Below, one piece after another: positions 16,884 to 24,318 of a stretch of DNA of 64,000 nt. Position numbers and translations under genes: made by a program. Positions within the stretch are counted from its first letter, which is position 1, and the number at the start of each line of letters is the position of its first letter. The stretch is taken from positions 1 to 64,000 of the forward strand of contig JAPDDQ010000044.1 of NCBI GenBank assembly GCA_027587225.1. Direction: 5' to 3'. Origin of the DNA: Solirubrobacter taibaiensis. GTDB lineage: Bacteria; Actinomycetota; Thermoleophilia; Solirubrobacterales; Solirubrobacteraceae. The notes below the pieces were generated by a model. The model was not told the origin of the DNA, did not search any database, and saw only the letters and a program-made list of their open reading frames with translations.

Positions 16884-17867
16884 TCAGGCCAGACCGGTGG
16901 TCTGAGGAACTTCGATGACTCCGTCGCGAGGTGTAAGCGCTCCCGCCGGTGCGAGCGTGGCCAATCCGCAGGAGCGGGTGATGCGCAGCGCGGCGGCGGT
17001 GTGGACGGCGGCCGCGATCCCCCGCGGACCGTCGAAGGTGGAAGCGAGATAGACGTCGGCGCCTGCGGCCCGTGCGGCGCGCGCGTCGGCCAGCACGCCG
17101 GTGATGCCGCCGCGCGTGACCTTCAGGCACACGGCGCGCGTCGCGCCCGCGCCCGGAGAATGGGTCTCGTCCATGGCGATCACCACCTTCGTCTGCGCCT
17201 GCACCTCACGCAGCAGCTCGACCCCGTGCACCGGCTCCTCGCACAGCTCGAGCCCCACCGGCTCCAGAGACCGCAAGGCCGCGAGCGCCACTTCGACCGT
17301 GCCCCAGGCCCCGTTCGCGTCCACGCGGATCCCGACCTCCGGCCCGACCGCCGCGCGCACGGCGGCCAACCGGCCGGCGTCGTCGCCGATCCCGACCTTG
17401 ACCTTCACGCACCGGAACCCGGCCCGCGCGGCGGCCGCCGCGGCCGCGGCGGCGCCCGCCCGGTCCTCGGCCCCGATCGTCGCGTTCACCGGCACGGCGC
17501 CGACCGCGCGCGGGTCGATCAACCGCGCCAGCGGCGTACCGGTGCGACGGGAAGCGTGGTCCCACATGGCGAGGTCGATCGCCGCCAGCGCCTGCGGAAG
17601 ATCCCGCTCGGCGCGACAGGCCGCGAGCACGTCGGCCGTCGGCTCCAGCCCGCGCAACACCTCGGCGTAGGCGTCGAGCGCCGCGCGCACGGACCCCATG
17701 GACACCCCGTCGTACGGTTCCAGCGGTGCCGCCTCGCCCTCACCCCACAGCCCGTCGGGGAAATCCAGGCGCACGACCAGCACCTCGCGCTCGCGCAGCT
17801 CACCCCACGAGGCGCGCAGCGTCGAAGGGAGCGTGAACCGCTCGGTGCGGACGCTCAGCGCGATCAC
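16884..17867 (-). CDS. menC: o-Succinylbenzoate synthase (enolase superfamily)
   Basis: The GTG at 17867 overlaps the menA stop (GTGA) and gives 327 residues. It dehydrates SHCHC to o-succinylbenzoate. Enolase-superfamily signatures are GEGEAAPLEPY at the N-terminal capping domain, the catalytic KxK in CVKVKVG, the metal ligands in DANGAW and ELCEEP, and AMDETHS, with a C-terminal LKVTRGGITG strand. The Ala-run GAAAAAAAAARAG is simply GC-rich sequence. It sits third in menB-menA-menC. Assignment to menC rather than a dipeptide epimerase is supported by the men context. Confidence 0.92.
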   Translation of the reverse strand: MIALSVRTERFTLPSTLRASWGELREREVLVVRLDFPDGLWGEGEAAPLEPYDGVSMGSVRAALDAYAEVLRGLEPTADVLAACRAERDLPQALAAIDLAMWDHASRRTGTPLARLIDPRAVGAVPVNATIGAEDRAGAAAAAAAAARAGFRCVKVKVGIGDDAGRLAAVRAAVGPEVGIRVDANGAWGTVEVALAALRSLEPVGLELCEEPVHGVELLREVQAQTKVVIAMDETHSPGAGATRAVCLKVTRGGITGVLADARAARAAGADVYLASTFDGPRGIAAAVHTAAALRITRSCGLATLAPAGALTPRDGVIEVPQTTGLA

Positions 17868-18751
17868 TTGGACAGCAGCAGCCCCGCCGACAGGAGCACG
17901 CAGAACGCGAGCTGCAGCATCCCGGTCCGGGCGAGCGCGCCGTTGAGCGACGGCCCGTCGACCTTGTTGCGCACCACGCGGACGATCGGCGCCGCGACCG
18001 GGAGCGAGAGCCATGGCAGCAGCAACCACGGCGTGAGGTGCTCGCCGCCGAGCACCCACGCGAGCGGCGCGGTGGCGAACGCGAGGTAGACGATCACCGC
18101 GTACGCGACGCGCGCGCGGTCGCGCCCGAGCCGCACCGCGAGCGTGCGCTTGCCCGCCCGGCGGTCGGTCTCCAGGTCACGCGTGTTGTTGACCATCAGG
18201 ATCGCGGTCGCCAGCAGGCCCACCGGCACCGCGAGCACGAACGCCTCCCACGGCAGCTCCTGCGTCTGCGCGAAGAACGTGCCGGTGACGGCCACGATGC
18301 CGAAGAACAGGAACACGAACACCTCTCCCAACCCTTCGTACCCGTACGGGCGCGGTCCGCCCGTGTAGAGCACACCCGCAAGGATCGAGAGCAGCCCGAT
18401 GAGCAGGATCTGCCAGCCCGCGACGACGATCAGGTAGACGCCGACCAGCACGGCGAGCCCGAACGCGACGTAGGTCGCGATCAGCACCTGCTTGGGCGGG
18501 ACGAGGCCACCGGCGGTCACCCGGACCGGGCCGAGCCGGTCCTCGGTGTCGGCGCCGCGGCGCGCGTCGGAGTAGTCGTTGGAGAGGTTCGTGCCGATCT
18601 GGATCAGGAGCGCGCCGAGCAGCGTCGCGATGAACGTGAGCGGATGGAAGGTCCCGAGCGTCGCCGCGTAGGCCGTGCCGACGAGGACCGGCGCCGCCGC
18701 GGCGGGCAGCGTCTTCGGCCGCGCGGCCATCAACCAGATGTGCGGGTTCAA
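17864..18751 (-). CDS. menA: MenA, 1,4-dihydroxy-2-naphthoate prenyltransferase
   Basis: The protein has 295 residues from TTG 18751, which overlaps the menB stop (TTGA); an ATG seven codons in (18730) is possible, but the TTG start keeps the usual 'NPxIW...ARPKTLPAAAAPV' N-terminus. UbiA-family features are the first Asp motif NLSNDYSDARRGADTED, the second DLETDRRAGKRTLAVRLG, and about eight to nine hydrophobic membrane segments. It attaches the polyprenyl tail to DHNA at the cytoplasmic membrane. It is the middle gene of the menB-menA-menC operon. Confidence 0.95.
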   Translation of the reverse strand: MNPHIWLMAARPKTLPAAAAPVLVGTAYAATLGTFHPLTFIATLLGALLIQIGTNLSNDYSDARRGADTEDRLGPVRVTAGGLVPPKQVLIATYVAFGLAVLVGVYLIVVAGWQILLIGLLSILAGVLYTGGPRPYGYEGLGEVFVFLFFGIVAVTGTFFAQTQELPWEAFVLAVPVGLLATAILMVNNTRDLETDRRAGKRTLAVRLGRDRARVAYAVIVYLAFATAPLAWVLGGEHLTPWLLLPWLSLPVAAPIVRVVRNKVDGPSLNGALARTGMLQLAFCVLLSAGLLLSK

Positions 18752-19566
18752 GAGCGCTTGGGGAACTGGGAGAAGTCGGGCCGGCGCTTGGCCTTGTAGG
18801 CCTCGCGCCCTTCTTTGGCCTCGTCGCTGCCGTAGAACAGCAGGTTGGCGTCGTGCGCAAGCTGCTGGATCCCCGCCATACCGTCCTCCTCAGCGTGAAA
18901 ACTCAACTTTGCGAGGCGCAGGGCGAACGGGGAGAGGGCAAGCATCTCGTGGCACCACTTGACCGTCTCGGTTTCGAGTTCGTCGAGCGGGACCACGGTG
19001 TTGACGAGTCCCATGTCCAGGGCCTGCTCGGCGTCGTACTGACGGCACAGGAACCAGAACTCCTTGGCCTTCTTCGGGCCGACGAGCCGGGCGAGGTAGG
19101 ACGCGCCGTAGCCGCCGTCGAAGGAGCCGACGCGCGGGCCGGTCTGCCCGAAGCGCGCGTTGTCGGCGGCGATCGTGAGGTCGCACACGAGATGCAGGAT
19201 CTGCCCGCCGCCGATCGCGTAGCCGGCGACCATGGCGATCACGGGCTTCGGCAGGCGGCGGATCTGGACGTGCAGGTCGGTGACGTGGAAGCGCCCGACG
19301 GACTTGCCGCCCGGCACGTAACCCGTGTCGCCGCGGACGTTCTGGTCACCGCCGGAGCAGAACGCGAGCGGGCCCTCGCCGGTGAGGACGATCACCCCGA
19401 CGGTCTCGTCCTCGCGCGCCTTCTCCAGCGCGTCGGAGATCTCGATGATCGTCTCCGGGCGGAAGGCGTTTCGCACTTCCGGCCGGTTGATGGTGATCTT
19501 GGCGATCCCGTCCCCGGACAGCTCGTACCGGATGTCCTGGTAATCGGCGGCGGAGGTCCAGTTCAC
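18748..19566 (-). CDS. menB: MenB, 1,4-dihydroxy-2-naphthoyl-CoA synthase
   Basis: The protein has 272 residues from GTG 19566. It is a crotonase-fold enzyme that cyclises o-succinylbenzoyl-CoA. Diagnostic segments are NRPEVRNAFRPETI, FCSGGDQNVRG, KPVIAMVAGYAIGGGQILHL, GQTGPRVGSFDGGYG and the C-terminal EGREAYKAKRRPDFSQFP tail typical of MenB rather than other crotonases. It is the first gene of menB-menA-menC. The start codon is preceded by a TATGGT hexamer 8 bases upstream, with no ribosome-binding site, suggesting a leaderless transcript. Confidence 0.96.
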   Translation of the reverse strand: MNWTSAADYQDIRYELSGDGIAKITINRPEVRNAFRPETIIEISDALEKAREDETVGVIVLTGEGPLAFCSGGDQNVRGDTGYVPGGKSVGRFHVTDLHVQIRRLPKPVIAMVAGYAIGGGQILHLVCDLTIAADNARFGQTGPRVGSFDGGYGASYLARLVGPKKAKEFWFLCRQYDAEQALDMGLVNTVVPLDELETETVKWCHEMLALSPFALRLAKLSFHAEEDGMAGIQQLAHDANLLFYGSDEAKEGREAYKAKRRPDFSQFPKRS

Positions 19567-19574
19567 GGCGGATG

Positions 19575-19588
19575 ACCATAGCTAGTCT
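19575..19588. promoter_or_regulatory. Divergent -10 elements for menB and menE
   Basis: The gap between the two GTG starts is only 30 bases. On the minus strand TATGGT (19580-19575) ends 8 bases before the menB GTG; on the plus strand TAGTCT (19583-19588) ends 8 bases before the menE GTG. This is the spacing expected when transcription begins at the start codon. No Shine-Dalgarno sequence is present for either gene. The -35 boxes would lie within the opposite gene. Confidence 0.5.
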
Positions 19589-19596
19589 CGGCCGAC

Positions 19597-20718
19597 GTGA
19601 ACGCGATCGAGACGCCTTCCGGGTCGCTGACCTACGACGAGCTGAGCGAGCGTGCCGCCGCGGTGCGCATCTCCGCGCCGCGGGTGGCGCTCGCGATGCC
19701 CCCCGGGCTCGACTTCGCCGTCGCCCTGCACGCCTGCATGCAGGCCGGCGTGGAGGTGGTGCCCGTGGACCTGCGCGAGCCGGCGTGGCGCCTCGCCGAT
19801 GCCGGTCAGGTGATCGAGCGGCTGGAGAACGGCGGGCAAGTAGGAGGGGAGGGGTTCGGCCTGGTGGTGCACACCAGCGGCACGACCGGCGTGCCGCGCC
19901 CGATCTCCCTGTCTCTCTCTCATATTCAGGCGAACTCGGACGCCGTGACCTCGGTGATCGAGCCCGGGCGCTGGCTGTGCCCGCTGCCGCTCTCGCATAT
20001 CGGCGGGCTGATGGTGTTGCTGCGGTCCTGGCTCACGCGCACGACCGCGGTGCTCGGCCCGGCCGACACGGAGGACGTGACCGTCGCGTCTCTGGTCCCG
20101 ACCCAGCTGGCACGCCTGGTCCACCGGCCACCGCCGCCCTCGCTGCAGTGCGTAATGCTCGGCGGCGCGCCCGCGGACCCCACGCTGTTGGTCCGCGCGC
20201 GTGAGGCCGGCTGGCCCGTGCGCCCGTCCTACGGGCTCACGCAGGCGTGCAGCGCGGTGACGCTGGCGGATGTGGGGGACGTCTCGTCCTCGGGTCGCCC
20301 GCTGCCCGGTCTTTCCGTCAGCTTGGCCGACGACGGCGAGATCATCGTCGCGGGCCCGTCCGTGGTCGGCGGGGTCCACGCCACCGGAGACCTCGGCGCG
20401 TGGGACGGCGATCGCCTCGTAGTCCGCGGGCGCAAGGTCGACACGATCGTCAGTGGCGGGGAGAACGTGATGCCCCAGGAAGTCGAGGCGGTGCTGCTCT
20501 CGCACCCCGCGGTGGCCGAGGCCGCGGTGATCGGGCGCCCCGACCCGGAGTGGGGCGAGGCCGTGACCGCGTTCGTCGTCCTCCGCGCCCCCGCGCCCGA
20601 CCTGCGTGACTTCGCCCGCTCTCGATTGGCGCCGTTCAAGGTGCCAAAAGCCATCGAGGAAGTGGGGGAGCTACCGCGCAACGCGGCGGGCAAGATCCTG
20701 CGCCGCGAGTTGGCGTAG
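19597..20718 (+). CDS. menE: MenE, o-succinylbenzoate-CoA ligase
   Basis: The protein has 373 residues from GTG 19597, shorter than typical ANL ligases because the N-terminal region is compact. ANL motifs are the P-loop VVHTSGTTGVPRPIS, LPLSHIGGL, RPSYGLTQACSAVT, ATGDLGAWDGDRLVVRGR, the hinge and acceptor loop KVDTIVSGGENVMPQEVE, and the C-terminal catalytic Lys in LPRNAAGKILRREL. It adenylates and thioesterifies o-succinylbenzoate. It is divergent from menB with a shared 30-base promoter gap, and its last 48 bases overlap the convergent gene remnant at 20671. Confidence 0.93.
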   Translation: MNAIETPSGSLTYDELSERAAAVRISAPRVALAMPPGLDFAVALHACMQAGVEVVPVDLREPAWRLADAGQVIERLENGGQVGGEGFGLVVHTSGTTGVPRPISLSLSHIQANSDAVTSVIEPGRWLCPLPLSHIGGLMVLLRSWLTRTTAVLGPADTEDVTVASLVPTQLARLVHRPPPPSLQCVMLGGAPADPTLLVRAREAGWPVRPSYGLTQACSAVTLADVGDVSSSGRPLPGLSVSLADDGEIIVAGPSVVGGVHATGDLGAWDGDRLVVRGRKVDTIVSGGENVMPQEVEAVLLSHPAVAEAAVIGRPDPEWGEAVTAFVVLRAPAPDLRDFARSRLAPFKVPKAIEEVGELPRNAAGKILRRELA

Positions 20719-21132
20719 GACCTCCTCCGGGCGGTCCAAGTGCTCCTCGCGGAAGCGCAGGACCACGAAGCCGTTGGCCTTGAGCACGGCGTCCTGGATT
20801 CGGTCGTCGCGTTGGGTTCTCGCGCGGTCGTGGTGGTCGCCGCTGCCGCTCCTGTGAAGCGCGAGAGCTGCCCTGAGGAGCAGGCGAGCCGGCACGATCT
20901 CGAAGCCCGCCTGTGCGCGGCGGCGCTTGGGCACGGCCACCTGGATCGTCCGCTCGGGGAAGCGCGAGATCTGCCAGTACCGCCCGCCGCTGAACCCCGT
21001 GAGCGCGGCACCTTCACCCGCGGCGTACACGGCGGCGAGCCATTCACCCTCGCGCAGTTCGGATGACGCCATGCTGGCGCGCAGCAGCCCGCGAGATGTA
21101 GCGAAAGGTCCGCATGCCGGAGGTTTCGTCAC
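20671..21132 (-). pseudogene. Internally deleted AbiEi/DUF559-type protein remnant
   Basis: The open frame encodes 153 residues (GTG 21132; ATG 21072 is the alternative). The front resembles the winged-helix/antitoxin-like front half of actinobacterial DUF559 proteins (REGEWLAAVYAAGEGAALTGFS). It then jumps to the very end of a DUF559 nuclease-like domain (RDDRIQDAVLKANGFVVLRFREE). The ~100 residues expected between them, including the usual E(T)DGxxxH core, are absent. I read it as a decayed or internally deleted gene that remains open. It overlaps menE antisense by 48 bases. It could still be expressed as a short protein. Confidence 0.5.
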
Positions 21133-21279
21133 ACGTAGGCGCCGGCCGCGAGAATTCGCCCCTCGCTACATTGCCTTGCTGTCGCAACTGGCGCTTGGGT
21201 GGATCACCACCGGGGAGCGGCACACGTCAACACGGTCGCGCGCCTGGGCACCTTTACCGCTATCGAGGAGATGCCTCAC

Positions 21280-22386
21280 GTGTCGATTTCCATCCCCGAG
21301 AACCTCAAGCCTGCTGACGGCCGCTTCGGCTGCGGCCCGTCGAAGGTTCGTCCCGAGCAGCTGGCGCGGCTTGCCGACACCGACGCCGCCGCCCTGATGG
21401 GCACGTCGCACCGGCAGAAGCCGGTCAAGAACCTCGTCGGCCAGGTCCGGGACGGTCTGAAGGACCTGTTCCAGGTGCCCGAGGGCTACGAGGTCGTGCT
21501 CGGCAACGGCGGGACCACCGCGTTCTGGGATGCCGCGACGTTCGGCCTGGTCAAGGAACGCGCGCTGCACCTGACGTACGGCGAGTTCAGCTCGAAGTTC
21601 TACAAGTCGACCAACGACGCGCCCTTCCTGAAGGACTCGATCGTCGTCAAGGCCGAAGCCGGCGACGCCCCCGCGCCGACCTCCGACCCGTCCGCCGACG
21701 TGGTCGCGTGGGCGCACAACGAGACGTCGACGGGCGTGATGGTCCCGGTCGAGCGCGTCGGTGACGGCCTGGTCCTGATCGACGCCACGTCGGGCGCCGG
21801 CGGCCTGCCCGTCAACAGCGCGGACGCCGACGTCTACTACTTCGCCCCGCAGAAGTGCTTCGCCGCCGACGGCGGCCTGTGGCTCGCGCTGATGAGCCCG
21901 GCCGCGCAGGAGCGGATCGGCGAGATCGCCGCGACGGACCGCTGGATCCCGGAGTTCCTGTCGCTCAGCACCGCGCTGGACAACAGCCTCAAGGACCAGA
22001 CCTACAACACGCCGGCGATCGCCACGCTGATCCTGCTCGCCGACCAGCTGGAGTGGATGAACGGCCTCGGCGGCCTCGACGCCTGCGTCGCGCGCACCAC
22101 GGCCTCCTCGGACCACCTGTACGGCTGGGCCGAGAGCACGTCGTACACGACCCCGTACGTCAAGGACCCGGCCAAGCGCTCGCTCGTGGTCGGCACGATC
22201 GACTTCGACGACGCCGTCGACGCCGCCGCGGTGGCCAAGACGCTGCGCGAGAACGGCATCGTCGACACCGAGCCGTACCGCAAGCTCGGCCGCAACCAGC
22301 TGCGCGTGGCGATGTTCCCGGCCATCGAGCCGGACGACGTCAAGGCGCTCACGGCCTGCATCGACTACGTGGTGGAGAACCTCTGA
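21280..22386 (+). CDS. serC: Phosphoserine aminotransferase, actinobacterial type
   Basis: The start is set at GTG 21280 because GAGGAG (21265-21270) lies 9 bases upstream; the in-frame ATG 21271 directly abuts that ribosome-binding site. The 368-residue protein begins VSISIPENLKPADGRFGCGPSKV, typical of actinobacterial SerC. PLP-enzyme features are LGNGGTTAFWDAA, AWAHNETSTGV and VYYFAPQKCFAADGG with the cofactor Lys. It converts 3-phosphohydroxypyruvate to phosphoserine; serA lies 2 kb downstream. The 147 bases upstream (21133-21279) show no riboswitch or clear promoter to my eye. The stop overlaps the presumed start of the methyltransferase. Confidence 0.93.
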   Translation: MSISIPENLKPADGRFGCGPSKVRPEQLARLADTDAAALMGTSHRQKPVKNLVGQVRDGLKDLFQVPEGYEVVLGNGGTTAFWDAATFGLVKERALHLTYGEFSSKFYKSTNDAPFLKDSIVVKAEAGDAPAPTSDPSADVVAWAHNETSTGVMVPVERVGDGLVLIDATSGAGGLPVNSADADVYYFAPQKCFAADGGLWLALMSPAAQERIGEIAATDRWIPEFLSLSTALDNSLKDQTYNTPAIATLILLADQLEWMNGLGGLDACVARTTASSDHLYGWAESTSYTTPYVKDPAKRSLVVGTIDFDDAVDAAAVAKTLRENGIVDTEPYRKLGRNQLRVAMFPAIEPDDVKALTACIDYVVENL

Positions 22387-23207
22387 CACTCGAATCGCGT
22401 GACCGCTGGGTCCGTGCGGCCGAGGGCTGGGAGGCGCGAGCCTCCCAGCTGGCGCGCGACACGATGCCCGTCTCGACCCGCATGGTCGACCGGATCAAGC
22501 CCCAGCCCGGGCACGCGGTGCTCGACCTCGCCGCCGGCCTGGGCGACACGGGCTACCTCGCGCTGGAGCTGATCCAGCCCGGCGGTGAGCTGATCACGAG
22601 CGACTTCGCGCCCGAGATGCTCACCGCGGCCCAACGCCGCGCGCCGGAGCACGGGAACATCCGGTTCCGCCAGATCGACCTGAGCACCCCGATCGACCAG
22701 CCCACGGCCACGCTCGACGGCGTGCTGTGCCGCTGGGGCTACATGCTCCTCGACGACCCGGAGTTCGCGCTCCGCGAGACGCGCCGGATCCTCAAGCAGG
22801 ATGCCGCCGTCGCGCTCGCCGCCTGGACCGGCCCGGACGACAACCTGTGGAGCGTCCTGCCGATCCGGATCCTCCAAGCACGAGGCATCCTCGAACCGAA
22901 CGAGCCCGGCCCCGGCCAGTTCGCCTGGGCCGACCCGAACGAGATCGAGGACACGATGGCCACGGCCGGTTTCCTCGAGCCCGAGATCGAGGTCGTCGAC
23001 TTCACGATGCGGTACGCGGACGTCGACGACTGGTGGGTCGCGCAGACCCAGATGTCCACCCGCACGGCCGACGCGGACAAGCAACTCGACTTCGCCACAC
23101 GCAGCGACGTCCTCGCCGATCTGGAAGCCGCTGCAAAGCCGTTCACGCAGCCCGACGACAGCCTGATCATCCCCGCGAGAACCTGGATCGCGAGCGCGAC
23201 CGCCTAA
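22383..23207 (+). CDS. Class I SAM-dependent methyltransferase, probable CTG start
   Basis: Methyltransferase motif I is VLDLAAGLGDTGYLALE, followed by GGELITSDFAPEML and a DGVLCRWGYMLL motif IV region; the protein resembles the UbiE/Methyltransf_11 group. Homology-like coding sequence (RDRWVRAAEGWEARASQLAR) begins right after the serC stop, but the first ATG is at 22464, inside that helix. The only codon near the junction able to start it is CTG 22383, overlapping the serC stop as CTGA, which gives 274 residues. The alternative is a truncated protein from ATG 22464. The substrate is unknown; it is not a clear MenG. It is translationally coupled to serC and followed 11 bases later by ilvC. 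Confidence 0.75.
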   Translation: MTLESRDRWVRAAEGWEARASQLARDTMPVSTRMVDRIKPQPGHAVLDLAAGLGDTGYLALELIQPGGELITSDFAPEMLTAAQRRAPEHGNIRFRQIDLSTPIDQPTATLDGVLCRWGYMLLDDPEFALRETRRILKQDAAVALAAWTGPDDNLWSVLPIRILQARGILEPNEPGPGQFAWADPNEIEDTMATAGFLEPEIEVVDFTMRYADVDDWWVAQTQMSTRTADADKQLDFATRSDVLADLEAAAKPFTQPDDSLIIPARTWIASATA

Positions 23208-23210
23208 GAT
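23205..23210 (+). promoter_or_regulatory. Likely -10 box for a leaderless ilvC transcript
   Basis: TAAGAT overlaps the methyltransferase stop codon and ends exactly 8 bases before the ilvC ATG. There is no Shine-Dalgarno sequence in the intervening CGCGCCCC. The geometry matches the menB/menE pair. No convincing -35 is seen. Confidence 0.45.
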
Positions 23211-23218
23211 CGCGCCCC

Positions 23219-24217
23219 ATGTACTACGACGACGACGCGGATCTGGACCTGCTGAAGGGCAAGACCGTGGCCATCCTGGGATACGGCTCCCAGGGCCACG
23301 CGCACGCCCGTAACCTCAAGGACTCGGGCGTAGACGTCGTCGTAGGCCTTCGCGAGGGCAGCAAGTCGGTCGAGCACGCCAAGGCCGCCGGTCTGGAAGT
23401 CACGACGATCGAGGACGCCAGCAGCCGCGGCGACATCGTGATGGTGCTGCTGCCGGACGAGAAGCACCACGAGGTGTACGAGGCGTCGATCAAGGACGGC
23501 ATCGCCCCGGGCAACCTGCTGCTCTTCGGTCACGGCTTCAGCGTCCACTACAACGAGGTCGAGCCCCCGCCGGAGGTCGACGTCGCGCTCGTCGCCCCGA
23601 AGGGCCCGGGCCACCTGGTCCGCCGCCAGTTCCTCGAGGGCTCCGGCGTCCCCGCGCTGATCGCGATCGACAAGAACGAGACCGGCAACGCGCAGAAGCT
23701 GGCCCTGGCCTACGCCAAGGGCATCGGCGGCACGCGCGGCGGCGTGATCGAGACCACGTTCAAGGACGAGACCGAGACCGACCTGTTCGGCGAGCAGGCC
23801 GTGCTCTGCGGCGGCGTCTCCGAGCTCGTCACCGCGGGCTACGAGACGCTCGTGGACGCGGGCTACGACCCCAAGATGGCCTACTTCGAGTGCCTCCACG
23901 AGCTCAAGCTGATCGTGGACCTGATGTACGAGAAGGGCATCACGGGGATGCGCCACTCGATCTCCAACACGGCCGAGTACGGCGACCTGACGCGCGGCAA
24001 GCGGATCATCACCGACCAGACGCGTCAGAACATGAAGGACGTCCTGACCGAGATCCAGGACGGCACGTTCGCCCGCGAGTGGATCGCGGAGAACCGCGCC
24101 GGCCAGGAGAACTTCCAGCGCATGCGCGCCGAGGGTCAGGCCAACGCGATCGAGACCGAGGGCAAGGAGCTCCGCTCGATGATGGCCTGGATCGACACCG
24201 AGTTCGAAGAGGGCTAG
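23219..24217 (+). CDS. ilvC: Ketol-acid reductoisomerase
   Basis: The protein has 332 residues from ATG 23219, beginning MYYDDDADLDLLKGKTVAI. It reduces and rearranges acetolactate/acetohydroxybutyrate in valine, isoleucine and leucine synthesis. Features are the Rossmann motif GYGSQGHAHARNLKDSG, VLLPDEKHHEVY, the metal-binding residues in DLFGEQAVLCGG and CLHELKLIVDLMYEKG, and SNTAEYGD. The length is that of class I KARI. ilvB/ilvN are not in the window. It is probably transcribed from its own leaderless promoter although it sits 11 bases after the methyltransferase gene. Confidence 0.97.
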   Translation: MYYDDDADLDLLKGKTVAILGYGSQGHAHARNLKDSGVDVVVGLREGSKSVEHAKAAGLEVTTIEDASSRGDIVMVLLPDEKHHEVYEASIKDGIAPGNLLLFGHGFSVHYNEVEPPPEVDVALVAPKGPGHLVRRQFLEGSGVPALIAIDKNETGNAQKLALAYAKGIGGTRGGVIETTFKDETETDLFGEQAVLCGGVSELVTAGYETLVDAGYDPKMAYFECLHELKLIVDLMYEKGITGMRHSISNTAEYGDLTRGKRIITDQTRQNMKDVLTEIQDGTFAREWIAENRAGQENFQRMRAEGQANAIETEGKELRSMMAWIDTEFEEG

Positions 24218-24233
24218 TACCCCACACGTCGGG

Positions 24234-24263
24234 TCGTGAGCCCTTTCGCACAAGGGCTCACGA
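24234..24263 (+). terminator. Strong hairpin after ilvC
   Basis: A perfect 12-bp inverted repeat (TCGTGAGCCCTT at 24234-24245 and its complement at 24252-24263) surrounds a 6-base TCGCAC loop, 17 bases after the ilvC stop. The downstream tract is pyrimidine-rich but lacks a clean T-run. It most likely terminates ilvC; a TACTCT -10-like hexamer for serA follows at 24274. Confidence 0.6.
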
Positions 24264-24318
24264 TCCACCGTTCTACTCTCCCGATGGTCCCCTCCGACTG
24301 TCAGGAACCTCTCTCCCC

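Noticed and set aside
24234..24263. Hairpin before serA as a T-box or serine riboswitch
   Set aside because: Only a single simple stem-loop is present in a ~100-base gap, without a T-box sequence or any multi-stem architecture; terminator of ilvC is the simpler reading.
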